A stretch of DNA of 64,000 nucleotides from Encephalitozoon hellem ATCC 50504 (GCF_000277815.2 NC_018471.1:124001-188000); one strand, 5' to 3'; positions 18,746 to 28,924 are shown, numbered from the stretch's first letter. Notes: generated from the letters alone by a model not told the origin. Numbers and translations: made by a program.

Positions 18746-19738
18746 TTACTCAGCACTATCTAGATCCGAAGATGCTTCATGATACCGACTCCCTTCGTCA
18801 TGCTTCTTATCGTCCTCAGCGAAGCCTTTTGCCTTGCAGATTTGTGAGATATACTTTGCAAGGTAGTACTGGGTCTGTGTTGCGTTTCTACATGCCTCGG
18901 GAAATAGGTCAAGGACATTGCTGTATGCTTCTTTTCTCGCTTTATTGAAGGATGTGCCTTCTTGACTCATAAATGAAATCTTAATAAAGAGTAGAAAGTA
19001 CTTACTGGTTTTAAGTAGAAAGTCTTCCTTTTGAAAGCCTTTAAACAAGGAAAGATCGTCAGAATAAAGCTGGTAGTTTCTGATTTCTTCTGAGATTGCA
19101 TTAAGTGTCTCATTCATTGCAGACTCGCTTCTCTTCAGGTATTCTGCCATCTCCTCGTCTGTTGGCTTCCTGAGAGTATCAGAGGCTGGTATGGACCAGT
19201 CGGCTTCTCTCTCCTTTTGAAATTCTTCAAGGACTTTCAAAGACACATAACACTCTACACTATTGCACTCAAATTCTTCCGGGTTCCTTAAATCTTCAAT
19301 TTCTGACTTTATGAGGTTGGCAAGAGAATCGCAGATTTTGGTATCACTTTTTGGTATTTTTCCTCGCCTTCTCTTTCCAGTAGGTGCCTCCAGTTTTTTC
19401 GGCTTTTCCTTCATTTCTCGCTTTCTTTTGCTAGTCTCTTTATCAGGGGAGCCCGCTGATGAACTTTTCGCGAGCTTGGCTCTTTCTCTTGCTTTATGCA
19501 CACTTAGCACCTTCTTTGCACTGTACGGCAGCTCGCCCTTATATACAAAGAAATCCTCCAAGCTACACTCTATCATGACCATTTGCGTCTCCCCTTCAAA
19601 GGGCTCAATAAGTGGATCGTTGTAGTCATAATCATCAACCCTTTGTCTCCTCTTCTTCAGCTTCTCTTTCTTTCCAAGGTCAATCTCTTTGGACTCCATA
19701 ATATTTACTCGAATAGTGACTTCATTCTCAGGACTCAT
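18746..19738 (-). CDS. HPC2/ubinuclein-like subunit of the HIRA histone chaperone complex
   Basis: 330 residues. The N-terminal third has a Hpc2-related (HUN) domain: VDDYDYNDPLIEPFEGE, then ECSLEDFFVYKGELP, which fits the family pattern Y-D-x-x-D-x-F/L-I-D...GFFVNxGxL. A highly basic segment (KRKREMKEKPKK, GKRRRGK) follows, likely a nuclear localisation signal, then an acidic helical C-terminal half. HIRA deposits histone H3.3/H4 independently of replication. The frame opens upstream at a GTG; ATG 19738 is taken because GGG abuts it and a CCC lies 15-20 nt upstream; ATG 19762 is an alternative. Confidence 0.6.
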   Translation of the reverse strand: MSPENEVTIRVNIMESKEIDLGKKEKLKKRRQRVDDYDYNDPLIEPFEGETQMVMIECSLEDFFVYKGELPYSAKKVLSVHKARERAKLAKSSSAGSPDKETSKRKREMKEKPKKLEAPTGKRRRGKIPKSDTKICDSLANLIKSEIEDLRNPEEFECNSVECYVSLKVLEEFQKEREADWSIPASDTLRKPTDEEMAEYLKRSESAMNETLNAISEEIRNYQLYSDDLSLFKGFQKEDFLLKTSKYFLLFIKISFMSQEGTSFNKARKEAYSNVLDLFPEACRNATQTQYYLAKYISQICKAKGFAEDDKKHDEGSRYHEASSDLDSAE

Positions 19739-19811
19739 CCCAAAACAAGAAGGGATAGACATTATCTGGAGAAACACAACTTTATTATCTGTTTTGGGCC
19801 CGAGAAAACAA

Positions 19812-20537
19812 CTATCTCCGGCTTGAAGCACCGCTATACCCTTTGCCCTTCCTAAGCTTAATATCTCTGAGATCTTGTTTGTCTATGTGGAGTGTTCCTA
19901 TCTTATCATTGAATAAATTCTTGCTTACGTTCTTTCTTGGCTTCCTGGCCTCACCCAATGCCTTCTTATAAAGCTCATCTCCGCAGTGGTAGCTCCTCAC
20001 AAGCTCCATCTCAAGTAAAGGTCCACAGTCCTCGACATTGAGATCCTTGAGGACCCTGACATACTTAAGCACATATCCACCCTCTGTCTTTGCAAAGACC
20101 CAAGAGTATCGGACTGCCTCCAAGCAGGCCTTGCTACTCCTCATGTTAAGGAGATCTACCATCAGATTTTCTAAACGTTCACTGTTAATGTTCTGCAAAA
20201 CCACAAAATACTTCATGTGTAGCTCTGGCCCAACACATTCGAAGTCGGACACAGACAAGTATCTATTTATCTTGAATTCAACCATGTCTATAACCTCATC
20301 ATTGAAGGCACGTCCAATAACAAGGAGGTTGTCTTTAGTTACAGAAATGAACAGTCCAGACTTCTTCTTCTTCATCAATTTTTCCATCTTTTCTACACAG
20401 TCAAACGGGCTTGTCTTCTCGCGTATGTGTACAGTGTCTCCCCTGATAACTCCTATCTCCCTTTGGATCTTCTCGCCCTCATCACTGCAGATCACGGAAA
20501 GCAAGGTCTTCCTCTCACTGGGATGCTTCGCTCTCAT
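19812..20537 (-). CDS. RPF2: ribosome biogenesis factor RPF2 (Brix domain)
   Basis: 241 residues. RPF2 with RRS1 brings the 5S RNP into pre-60S particles. The Brix domain begins at about residue 45 (SPFDCVEKMEKLM, LVIGRAFNDEVIDMVEF). The C-terminal family tail is clear: GDELYKKALG, then LFNDKIGTLHIDKQDL and a final basic RKGKG. The frame extends 30 codons upstream but a CCC tract lies 4 nt before ATG 20537. It is divergent from CDC20. Confidence 0.85.
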   Translation of the reverse strand: MRAKHPSERKTLLSVICSDEGEKIQREIGVIRGDTVHIREKTSPFDCVEKMEKLMKKKKSGLFISVTKDNLLVIGRAFNDEVIDMVEFKINRYLSVSDFECVGPELHMKYFVVLQNINSERLENLMVDLLNMRSSKACLEAVRYSWVFAKTEGGYVLKYVRVLKDLNVEDCGPLLEMELVRSYHCGDELYKKALGEARKPRKNVSKNLFNDKIGTLHIDKQDLRDIKLRKGKGYSGASSRR

Positions 20538-20690
20538 TTGTGGGTAAAAAATTGCAACTAGATGTACAGGCAAAAACAAGCACTCACGCCTTTCTCTGGA
20601 GCTGAGTAGGCAAGAATGCCTCTGCATGCGTCAATAAAACAAAATTATTGACCTTGGATTCGCATGTTTACCCTTGAACACAGCACATCA

Positions 20691-21779
20691 ATGAGCATAA
20701 ATCTAGGCGATATATTTACAACATCAGGAAGAAGACAGTCACAAAAGGAGGACAGATACACCAAGAGCACAATGGGGATACACACGGATGTTCTGGCAAG
20801 CATAAAGCTGATGACATCTTCTAGAAGCTCACGTATAGAAAACAGGCACATAGACACATCTCCCCATAGAATACTGGATGCACCGGGCATGCTGGATGAT
20901 TACTATCTCAACCTGTTGGACTGGAGCACTACGAATCTTGTGATAATTGGCCTGGGAGAGTCTGTGTATGGATACAATGTTGACGATAAAACTGTGGTGG
21001 ATATCCATTCCGGGGAGAGCTACATATCATCTGTAAGGAGTAACGGGAGCATTCTTTGTATTGGAAGCTCGGATGGAACGATGCGCTTAATAGACACATC
21101 GGTAAATAAGGAGATGCATACAATGAGGAATCACAGAGCAAGGGTTTCATCTCTGAGCTGGAACGGGAATATAATAAGCAGTGGGGACAAGGCCGGGAAG
21201 CTATGCAACTACGACATAAGGTCGGGAAGGATCTCTATGGTTGAGGGGCATTCTCAAGAAATATGCGGGTTGGAGTGGAGTACAGACATGAAGTATCTAG
21301 CAAGTGGAGGAAATGACAATGTAATAAGAGTGTGGCAGATGGGAAACAACAATCCTCAAACGCTTTCTGGACATAAGTCAGCCGTTAAGGCCCTTGCTTG
21401 GTGCCCATGGAGGTCAGGAATACTGACTTCAGGGGGAGGAACAAAAGACATGACTATAAAGTTCTGGGATGTTTCAGAAAATAGACTGGAGAGGAGTGTA
21501 GACACACAATCACAAGTGTGCACCCTTACATATCTCTCAAAGTATAAGGAGATTATATCCTCGCACGGATACAGCGAGAATGACATCCGAATATGGAAAG
21601 CCTCGACAATGAACCTGATATCTTCCTTTGGAAAGCATGGATCAAGGGTTCTTCACGTGGCCCTAAGCCCGGACGGGTCTGAATTGGCCTCTGTGTCTGC
21701 AGATGAGAATTTGAAGTTCTGGAAGATATTCAGCACAGAGAAGTCGTCTGTAAGAAGGGATAGCCTTTCATTCAGATAA
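20691..21779 (+). CDS. CDC20: anaphase-promoting complex activator CDC20/CDH1
   Basis: 362 residues. The C-box is present in reduced form as EDRYTKSTM (Asp-Arg-Tyr at residues 21-23), followed by the start of the propeller, HRILDAPGMLDDYYLNLLDW, which is diagnostic for CDC20/FZR1. Seven WD repeats follow, including GHSQEICGLEW and LTSGGGTKDMTIKFW. The protein ends in Phe-Arg rather than the usual Ile-Arg tail that docks on the APC/C. It is the activator that targets securin and cyclin. An ATG at 20664 also fits, but CCC at 20671 lies before 20691. CDC20 or CDH1 cannot be separated by eye. Confidence 0.9.
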   Translation: MSINLGDIFTTSGRRQSQKEDRYTKSTMGIHTDVLASIKLMTSSRSSRIENRHIDTSPHRILDAPGMLDDYYLNLLDWSTTNLVIIGLGESVYGYNVDDKTVVDIHSGESYISSVRSNGSILCIGSSDGTMRLIDTSVNKEMHTMRNHRARVSSLSWNGNIISSGDKAGKLCNYDIRSGRISMVEGHSQEICGLEWSTDMKYLASGGNDNVIRVWQMGNNNPQTLSGHKSAVKALAWCPWRSGILTSGGGTKDMTIKFWDVSENRLERSVDTQSQVCTLTYLSKYKEIISSHGYSENDIRIWKASTMNLISSFGKHGSRVLHVALSPDGSELASVSADENLKFWKIFSTEKSSVRRDSLSFR

Positions 21780-21877
21780 TGTATTGTCCTCAAATTGCTG
21801 TATAATGGCATGGATCTATAGCAATAGACTCTAGAATCTATAAGTTAACATTTTTAATTAAAGTTTTTATCAAAAGC

Positions 21878-23650
21878 CTATGGGCTACGATCGGAACGGC
21901 CTGTCCCAGCTTCTTCATAGTAGACATCACATTCAATAAGTGGCTTTCCTTCGTATAGCAGAGCGAGGTTCCTTTCCACGATGTCCCCGTTTTTTCCATT
22001 TTCTATAAGCTTGACCAGCATTTCTATAGTTTGCACTTTGTTCATTCCATCGACAAGGGTAAGAAGAGTAGATTTCCTCGTCTTGGACGCATTCATAACT
22101 CTTTCATAAATTTCTTCTACTCTTTTGGACAGACTTTGCGGAGTGTCAATAATGAGGTTAATCATCCGATACTTGTCGTACAACCCCTCGCGTTTACCTT
22201 TCGAGGTTGAAAATACACAGAGATTGTACATCAGCATTTCGTCTATAGTAACCTTTTCGATGTATGTTATTGTAGGTACTAGGCCTCTTAGGACGGAGGT
22301 GCTGATGCATCCCATGAAAGAGATAGAGGGGACTTCTCTGTCCAAGATGACCAGCAGCAGATACATATTTTTAGCCAGAGTATCACTGCATCTTTTTCTT
22401 GCCATAACCTTCCATCTGATTAGATATCCCTTCAAAGTGTTCAAAAGCATGACTCTGGAAAATACTTGAACAGCAATCTTTTTTACAATTTCATCAAGTA
22501 CGCTAAGACATATCCTTCTTATTACAGGCTTGTTCTCTTTAGAATGATGTCTTCCTTGGACTTGTGGTTGCAGGCTGGAATGAAGCTTGAGGCTCCTTAG
22601 CCTCTTCCAAAGCAATTCAGAAAGAATGGCATTCAGGATTCTATAATCAATGCATCCATATAGCATAAACATCTCGGGCCTTTTCACATTTATTTCTATT
22701 CTTTTACTGCAAGATATTCCATTTTCATTCTCTTCACTTGCCTTTCTTTCTTCAAAGTCCGCCTTTCCTGACTTCACCGCAACTCCTCTCCTTCTTAGCA
22801 ACTCTTCAACCTCAGATTCTTTAGACCACAAAAGATCTCCAAGAAACTCAATCCTCACCCTTTCCGCTAGAGATTTTTTGAACATCTGTATGCACCTTAT
22901 TCTAACTTCGTCTGCAAAAGATTGTGCCAGGCAGAATGCAATGCAATCAAGCTTTCGAAGCAGATTGAAGAATCCTGCCCCGTTCCTTTGCATGTATTTC
23001 TTTGCAATCTCCATTGACAACCTAATTCTTGGCCTAGAGCCCCACCTTTGCGTATTTGGGGAATATCTCTCACCCATCGATGCTAGGATGTGATAGCAAT
23101 AAAACTCTTCTCTCCTGTCATTTTCAACACTGTTGGGTTCTTCCAAACTATAGAGCCTCATAAGACTACTCACCACAACCCTAAGCTGACCTAAATTCAT
23201 ATCCTTGTTGAAGTGTGGATGGTCATGCAAAAGGTATCTGAAAACAATATAGAACCTAACAATTTTTTCAAGTATCTCAATTGCGTCCTTTCCCCTTCCT
23301 CTCTGGACTTTCATGTCCGATATAACAGCTCTGGCCCTGTTCTCGGCAAACTTGTACATCTGAATGCTTTGGTCAGCAGCACACAGCCCGATGACATGGT
23401 TTACCACGCTTAGCAGCACCCCCATAGGCCTTATATCCTCTGGAAGAATGCAAGGTGACTCCGGAGACGTCTTGCGATATTTTTTGATCATCACCTCAGC
23501 TTCGTAAAGCGATACATCATTGTTGAGCACGCGCTCCAACCCCTCAAGCTCGGGACAGAATGTCATGCACTCTCCGAGAATATTCTCGCTCGTCTTGGCA
23601 TGAGCCCGTGCCTCCAGCAATCTCTCATACCTTGCCCTTAAGTCTTCCAT
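21878..23650 (-). CDS. SAC3: SAC3/GANP-family mRNA export factor
   Basis: 590 residues. SAC3 is the TREX-2 scaffold that couples transcription to nuclear pore export. The SAC3 domain is recognisable: MTFCPELEGLERV, VKK/IKKYRKTSPESP with PEDIRPMGVLLSVVNHVIG, FAENRARAVISDMKVQRG, and EFYCYHIL. The C-terminal part is less conserved and helical. The frame opens upstream at a TTG with another ATG at 23683; ATG 23650 has CCCC about 8 nt before it and is preferred. The 98-bp gap to CDC20 is AT-rich. Confidence 0.85.
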   Translation of the reverse strand: MEDLRARYERLLEARAHAKTSENILGECMTFCPELEGLERVLNNDVSLYEAEVMIKKYRKTSPESPCILPEDIRPMGVLLSVVNHVIGLCAADQSIQMYKFAENRARAVISDMKVQRGRGKDAIEILEKIVRFYIVFRYLLHDHPHFNKDMNLGQLRVVVSSLMRLYSLEEPNSVENDRREEFYCYHILASMGERYSPNTQRWGSRPRIRLSMEIAKKYMQRNGAGFFNLLRKLDCIAFCLAQSFADEVRIRCIQMFKKSLAERVRIEFLGDLLWSKESEVEELLRRRGVAVKSGKADFEERKASEENENGISCSKRIEINVKRPEMFMLYGCIDYRILNAILSELLWKRLRSLKLHSSLQPQVQGRHHSKENKPVIRRICLSVLDEIVKKIAVQVFSRVMLLNTLKGYLIRWKVMARKRCSDTLAKNMYLLLVILDREVPSISFMGCISTSVLRGLVPTITYIEKVTIDEMLMYNLCVFSTSKGKREGLYDKYRMINLIIDTPQSLSKRVEEIYERVMNASKTRKSTLLTLVDGMNKVQTIEMLVKLIENGKNGDIVERNLALLYEGKPLIECDVYYEEAGTGRSDRSP

Positions 23651-23718
23651 TAGAAACAGGGGATCGATGAGGCTCCGGATCATTTCGACCAATGCTGAAT
23701 AATTTCAGAATGCAAAGC

Positions 23719-24399
23719 TCAAACGACAGAGTCTGCATCAAGCCCCACCCTCCTACCTATATGTCTTAAAACAGCCTTGCTTACATTCACCCTGTAGCTG
23801 TCTCCGTTTCTAACCACAAACTGCTTGTGGACCAGCCCATTAAGTTTCATCTGCAAGAAAAAGCTATTTCCTAGCTTTTCATCTATCTCTTTAGAGCAAG
23901 CTAAGATTTCCTTAAACTTACTTTTGCTCCTCACAGCAAGCATTATCACACTCTCAAAATAGTCCATCCCACTCCCAAAATGACTTTCTATTTCAGTCTC
24001 CTTCTCACCGGCAATCTTCAAAAGCTCACTGATGTTCTTGTGTTTATATGCCTCGACAATATACCTGTTCCCAACTATAGCAAGCTTTTCCTCTAGAGTT
24101 GGAATGAAAACAACCTGAACAAACTCTCTATGGCGCATGTTGTTGAACAAGACGTATCTACCGGGGTTAGGAAGGTATATATCCGAGTCTTTGAGTATAA
24201 TAGAAAGTGATTCGGACTTCCCAATCATAGAACTGAAGTATTTTGCATAAGCTATCTTTTCCGCCTTCAAGGCCGCTTCAAATGTGTCCAAGGACTCAAG
24301 AGTTATGATCTGGATCTTGAAGTGTCTTTCATTTCTCACTATTTCAAAGAAGACCTTCAAAGACTCAAACCGCATTGGACAGCCAGAGACAGATTCCAT
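23719..24399 (-). CDS. hypothetical protein, 226 residues
   Basis: I cannot name this protein. It has no signal peptide or membrane segment. The N-terminal half alternates strands and helices, and the C-terminal 60 residues (LQMKLNGLVHKQFVVRNGD) could form a winged helix. The divergent acyltransferase start is 45 bp away; a CCC tract on the coding strand precedes ATG 24399. ATG 24375 (residue 9) is an alternative start. Confidence 0.65.
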   Translation of the reverse strand: MESVSGCPMRFESLKVFFEIVRNERHFKIQIITLESLDTFEAALKAEKIAYAKYFSSMIGKSESLSIILKDSDIYLPNPGRYVLFNNMRHREFVQVVFIPTLEEKLAIVGNRYIVEAYKHKNISELLKIAGEKETEIESHFGSGMDYFESVIMLAVRSKSKFKEILACSKEIDEKLGNSFFLQMKLNGLVHKQFVVRNGDSYRVNVSKAVLRHIGRRVGLDADSVV

Positions 24400-24444
24400 T
24401 CTACAGCAAGGGTCTCTGTAAATGGTTATGGAATCTGGAGACCC

Positions 24445-25290
24445 ATGAAAAAGGCAATCAGGATATTGTCGAAGTTAGTATTGTCTCTAGGAGTAGTTGG
24501 AATATTCATCCTGGCAATTCCGTTTTCTTTATTGGCATATCCGCTATACATGTTAAACAGGCCTTTATGCATTCGCCTGTCAACGTTTTTCACATACACC
24601 CTGTGGACCTTTACAGGCTTAATATTCAATATTTCAAACAGTGTACATGGGAGCATAGATATCGGAAGTGAAAGTTATTTTGTGATCAGCAATCACATAG
24701 GGTCTGTGGATTTCATCTTGGTTAATGAAATAGCCAGGAGAAGCGGAATGGTTAGCCATGTGAAATATGCAATCAAGGACGGTCTTAGGTTTTTCCCTGT
24801 GTTTTATCAGATAGTAGTTTACGTTGGATTTCTTGTTCTAAAAAGGAGCTTTGAAAAAGATCAGAAGAGCATTATTAACTACCTAGACTTTTTTAAGTCC
24901 ACAAGTATTCCAATGTGGTTTGTGTTTTATCCAGAGGGATCGAGGTTTTCAGAGAAGCTGAGGCTGAAGAGCTGGGAATACTCAGATCAAAGGGGCATGA
25001 AAAGACTGAACAACGTTCTTTTTCCGAGATACAAAGGATTCAAGCTCGTATGCGAGCATCTTAAAAACTCCAGGATAAAAAAGATCGTGGACATCACATT
25101 CTCTTACTCGGAGAATAAGGTTCCTCCCCTATGGAAGTTTCTCCTCTGGGACACATCAGGGTCGTTCAATTGCGACATTAGAATTACTCCCATCGATGAG
25201 ATAGATGACTACGAAGAGTTCCTTTACAGGAGTTTTGAAAGAAAAGATGCACTGATAGCAGAGTGGAATGATACCATAAAGCAGAAATAA
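24445..25290 (+). CDS. lysophospholipid acyltransferase (PlsC/LPAAT family, LCLAT/AGPAT-like)
   Basis: 281 residues. Two hydrophobic helices near the N-terminus are followed by the catalytic NHxxxxD box as NHIGSVDF, then KYAIKDGLRFFPVFYQ, and the substrate box FYPEGSRFS, where many members have EGTR. It acylates lysophosphatidic acid or another lysophospholipid in the ER membrane. Layout and length suit the eukaryotic AGPAT3-5/lysocardiolipin branch. An upstream frame extends to 24322 across the divergent neighbour; ATG 24445 is directly preceded by CCC. Confidence 0.87.
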   Translation: MKKAIRILSKLVLSLGVVGIFILAIPFSLLAYPLYMLNRPLCIRLSTFFTYTLWTFTGLIFNISNSVHGSIDIGSESYFVISNHIGSVDFILVNEIARRSGMVSHVKYAIKDGLRFFPVFYQIVVYVGFLVLKRSFEKDQKSIINYLDFFKSTSIPMWFVFYPEGSRFSEKLRLKSWEYSDQRGMKRLNNVLFPRYKGFKLVCEHLKNSRIKKIVDITFSYSENKVPPLWKFLLWDTSGSFNCDIRITPIDEIDDYEEFLYRSFERKDALIAEWNDTIKQK

Positions 25291-25315
25291 AGCAAGGGCT
25301 ACTTTGAATTTACTC

Positions 25316-27925
25316 TTAAAGATACAGGCTTGGGAGGAATATAATGTCTCTCTTCATAGACGCAGATGCATCCGCAACCTTCTCCTCTAAGGTTTTGTCC
25401 CCTATCATTGTAGACACAGCTATCAGTTCTCTGCAACATTCCTCAAGCCTTAATATGAGCCTCACAAAGGTGCCCTCGAGGACATTATATTTGGACACTA
25501 TCTTTGCCAATGATGATCCATTGCACCATTCATAAACCGCATCCACAAGCGAGAAGCTCAAAGGCGCAAACGGGGGGATCATTAGCTCTTCCAGGTCTCT
25601 GGATAACCCTGCAAAATATTCTTTCATCTTCCTACACTCGTTGTGGAGAGCCTCTCCCGGTTCTTGTTCATCGGCCTCCTCGTGTATCATAGAGGACATC
25701 AGTGAGATGATCTTCCGTCCATCCATCTCCCTAAACTCATTGGAGAATATCATTTCAACAACCAGAACTTCGTTCACAGTGTGTATCTCAGCAGCTGCTC
25801 TCCCTTTTATTGTTATCTCTTCCCCAACGAAGCCTTTTCTTTTAAGGAATTCCATTCTTTTGTTGTACTCATCTATCATCCCAAGACTACATACATTGTA
25901 CTTGATCTTTATCTCATCTATTTCCCTTCTTTTGAGTGATGTCTTCAATGCATTTGAATAGTGCAGATCAAACTCTTTGCATTTTTTATCCTCAGACATT
26001 AAATAATCATATAGGCTCTTTAGTCTTCTTATCTCCAATACGTCCATCACATTTGTTGTGTTATAGTCCCAGCAAGCCTGGCCTTTATCTAGAACGCAGA
26101 AAATGTGCTCAAGACTGATCTTACTTCTATCAAGAGGCTTCCTAATGCTCAAAGGATGAGACAAAAATTTGGTAGGAACAGGAGCATTATTACTTAGGAC
26201 GCCATCGTCTAATCTCAGAAGAACAGTTGACCCGCAAACCTTCTCGACGGCTCCTGTAGCATTGTTTTTCAACAAAACACTAGTTCCCTCACGTAGAACA
26301 TTGTGTTTTCCAATGAGCTTCCAATTCTTAGAACATATCTCTTCTACAGCGCCAATATATTTCATCAGATCACCGCAAACATCACACACTTTATCTTCAT
26401 CACACTCCAGCTCGGAAAGCTTTTTCATGTCTTTCTCATAGTTCCTCTGGCTTCTATGCTCTCCATAACTTCTCCTCATCAGATCCTCAACCTTGACATT
26501 TGATCTCAGAGATATAAGAATAAGTCCAAAGCTCAACTTAAATTGGCTGGATAGACTGAATGGAGTTCCATGTATGATTCCCCGAATAGTAGAAAGTGGT
26601 GGCATCTTTGGATCTGCTATCACTACAGTTCCTACAGCATCCATCCCCCTTCTTCCAGCCCTCCCACTCATCTGTATGTACTCTCCAGATGAGATATATC
26701 TAAAGACTCCATTATCAATCTTACTAAGAGACAAAAACACACAGCATTTCGCAGGCATATTCACCCCCATTGCAAACGTCTCAGTGGCTATAAGGAGCTT
26801 CACTAGGTTCATGGAAAACAGAAGCTCCACACATTCCTTGACAAAAGGAAGAAGGGACCCGTGGTGGACAGCAATGCCATTTAGTACCATAGATGACATG
26901 CTAAGAATTTGCGGAAGGTTCCTATCCTCGGGGGAAAGGCATTTCGTAGCCTCACTAAGGAATGTCCTCACCTCCTCTCTGCTTCTTTCATCATTTAGAT
27001 TCAAAGTCTTAAGAATCTCTGCATAATCTTCACACTTCTTCTTTGAGAAGCAGAAAAATATCGATGGCGTGAGCTTCTTCTTCACAACAAAATTGGCCAA
27101 GTCAAGGATCTTAAATCTTCCGGTTGGCCTGTTCTTCTTACTAAAGGGAACCAGGTCTCCCTTGAAGTTCGATGCACCTTTTGTTCTGCCTCCTTCGTCA
27201 ATGGAATATACGTTCCAATCACAATATATCACATGCTCTAGAGGAACAGCCCTTTTACTGGTAGAAATCACATATATCGTTCTGTTCTTCGTTCTGCCTA
27301 CCCATTCGCTGAATTCAAGACTGTTAGGAATCGTTGCGCTCAGCATAATAAAGCTTATGTTACGGGGAATCATGATTATACACTCCTCCCAAACCACTCC
27401 TCTTTCAGAATCGTTGATGTAATGGACCTCATCAAATACAACAAATTCTGTGTCTCTTAGAAGATCTCCATTTCTGTACACAAGATTCCGAAGGATTTCC
27501 GTGGTCATCACAAGGCACTTTGCATTAGGGTTAACCTGGACATCGCCCGTAATGATCCCAACATCATCATACTTCTGTTTGAAGTCATGATACTTTTGAT
27601 TGCTCAACGCCTTGATTGGAGATGTGTAGATAGTTCTTGTTCCACGTTTCTGCGATAAAGAGATTGCATACTCAGCCACCAAGGTTTTTCCAGAGCTTGT
27701 ATGGGCAGATACAAAAACCGATGATTCTCTGCTCAGAAAATAAAACGCTTGTTTTTGGAAAACATCTGCTTCGAATCCGATATTTAAAATCCCTTCGTCG
27801 ACATATTGCGAGTAGTCAGAGGGGATCCAATCCTGCTTTACCATCACATAATACTTTTTTTCGGGTCCCCTATTCTTCACGTCGATGCTATTCCTATTTT
27901 TTGTCTCAGACAGCTCTTGGTTCAT
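25316..27925 (-). CDS. SKI2: SKI2-type RNA helicase of the exosome cofactor complex
   Basis: 869 residues, much shorter than yeast SKI2 (1,287), mainly at the N-terminus. Ski2-like DExH motifs: FEADVFQKQAF, AHTSSGKT (Walker A), TSPIKALSNQK, DEVHYIND (DExH), LSATIPN, and QMSGRAGRRG (motif VI). The segment IYVISTSKRAVPLEHVIY fits SKI2 better than nuclear MTR4. C-terminal helical bundle present; the insertion (arch) is short. It feeds mRNA 3'-5' into the cytoplasmic exosome. ATG 27946 is an alternative start; ATG 27925 has CCC directly before it. Confidence 0.9.
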   Translation of the reverse strand: MNQELSETKNRNSIDVKNRGPEKKYYVMVKQDWIPSDYSQYVDEGILNIGFEADVFQKQAFYFLSRESSVFVSAHTSSGKTLVAEYAISLSQKRGTRTIYTSPIKALSNQKYHDFKQKYDDVGIITGDVQVNPNAKCLVMTTEILRNLVYRNGDLLRDTEFVVFDEVHYINDSERGVVWEECIIMIPRNISFIMLSATIPNSLEFSEWVGRTKNRTIYVISTSKRAVPLEHVIYCDWNVYSIDEGGRTKGASNFKGDLVPFSKKNRPTGRFKILDLANFVVKKKLTPSIFFCFSKKKCEDYAEILKTLNLNDERSREEVRTFLSEATKCLSPEDRNLPQILSMSSMVLNGIAVHHGSLLPFVKECVELLFSMNLVKLLIATETFAMGVNMPAKCCVFLSLSKIDNGVFRYISSGEYIQMSGRAGRRGMDAVGTVVIADPKMPPLSTIRGIIHGTPFSLSSQFKLSFGLILISLRSNVKVEDLMRRSYGEHRSQRNYEKDMKKLSELECDEDKVCDVCGDLMKYIGAVEEICSKNWKLIGKHNVLREGTSVLLKNNATGAVEKVCGSTVLLRLDDGVLSNNAPVPTKFLSHPLSIRKPLDRSKISLEHIFCVLDKGQACWDYNTTNVMDVLEIRRLKSLYDYLMSEDKKCKEFDLHYSNALKTSLKRREIDEIKIKYNVCSLGMIDEYNKRMEFLKRKGFVGEEITIKGRAAAEIHTVNEVLVVEMIFSNEFREMDGRKIISLMSSMIHEEADEQEPGEALHNECRKMKEYFAGLSRDLEELMIPPFAPLSFSLVDAVYEWCNGSSLAKIVSKYNVLEGTFVRLILRLEECCRELIAVSTMIGDKTLEEKVADASASMKRDIIFLPSLYL

Positions 27926-28027
27926 GGGCTGCCCATTGCAAAACATATTTTAAAGCTGTCTTTCATCATGAAGAACACCAAGCAGCTGTGGTTTTCCATA
28001 AATTTATTAAGATTTATTACTTTCCAG

Positions 28028-28924
28028 TCATTTTCTCTTTGAGAAAGCCTTTTCGTTGGAATATTCATAGTAGCACTCAGGCCCTAGCAATTCCTTGATC
28101 TTCTCAAACTTTTTGGCAAACGTGTTTGCATCCTCTTCGTTGGCATACTCTATAAATCCATATCCTCTGTTCCGTTTGTTTTCTCCATACAATATCCTTA
28201 TGTCCTTTGGCTTGCATTTAGCCTCCACAAGTATTTTCCTTATATCGACTATGGAAAGAGACTTCGTTATCTTACCAAGAAAAAATCTGGTCTTATTCTC
28301 CAAAGGCTTCTTAACTCTCTCTATGTAAATCGGCTTATTGTTCATCACGATTTCTTCCTTTATCACCGCCTTCTTTTTGAAAGTTATGATTGCTTTTCCT
28401 GTGGATATATTGTCTTTGTTCTTCTTTATTGTTATTCTTTCGATCTCCCCGTACTTTTCAAACACTTTCGAAATGGACTCCTTATCTTCCTTGTAGGAAA
28501 GATTGGTGAGTATGTACTTGTTGTCCAGATACCTATTGGACCTTTCCCCCCCTTCTCTCTCCTGTCTCCTGTTTGCTTTCATGTCTACAAGTGCGTGTTC
28601 TCTGCTAGGATACTCGAGAATAAACCCATTCTCACCACTCTTCACAGCCTTGAAGTTCTTGAACGTCCTCTTTATATCCTTTAGAGTGGAAGTTCCTTTC
28701 ACTACAATGGAGCATGTGGCCTCGTCAAACTCAATCTTTTGAAGCCTCCTTTTCTTTTTATTGGCGCCATCATCTTCTTTAGCAGCTCTTTTGCCAGTGA
28801 TCTTCCCCTCTGCACCTTCAGACTCGGTGTTGCCATCATTCACATTCTTGCAATGCCTCTTCCTCTTATCTTTGTACTTGAGTCCATGCTTGTCTCCTTC
28901 CTTTTTTTCCATGCTGTCTCCCAT
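28028..28924 (-). CDS. RRM RNA-binding protein (Nop12/RBM34-like)
   Basis: 298 residues. The first 65 residues are strongly basic, with repeated KR/RK clusters that look like a nucleolar targeting region. Two RRM domains follow. The first has RNP2 KYILTNLS and an RNP1-like GKAIITFK. The second has FFLGKI and RGYGFIEY. A basic N-terminus plus two RRMs resembles Nop12/RBM34 of pre-60S particles, but other nucleolar RRM proteins fit too. A CCC lies about 15 nt before the start. Confidence 0.75.
   Translation of the reverse strand: MGDSMEKKEGDKHGLKYKDKRKRHCKNVNDGNTESEGAEGKITGKRAAKEDDGANKKKRRLQKIEFDEATCSIVVKGTSTLKDIKRTFKNFKAVKSGENGFILEYPSREHALVDMKANRRQEREGGERSNRYLDNKYILTNLSYKEDKESISKVFEKYGEIERITIKKNKDNISTGKAIITFKKKAVIKEEIVMNNKPIYIERVKKPLENKTRFFLGKITKSLSIVDIRKILVEAKCKPKDIRILYGENKRNRGYGFIEYANEEDANTFAKKFEKIKELLGPECYYEYSNEKAFSKRK

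Noticed and set aside
18682..18948. 88-codon plus-strand ORF after thymidylate kinase
   Set aside because: Mostly overlaps the end of the HPC2-like gene on the other strand, with no protein-like features; a shadow frame.
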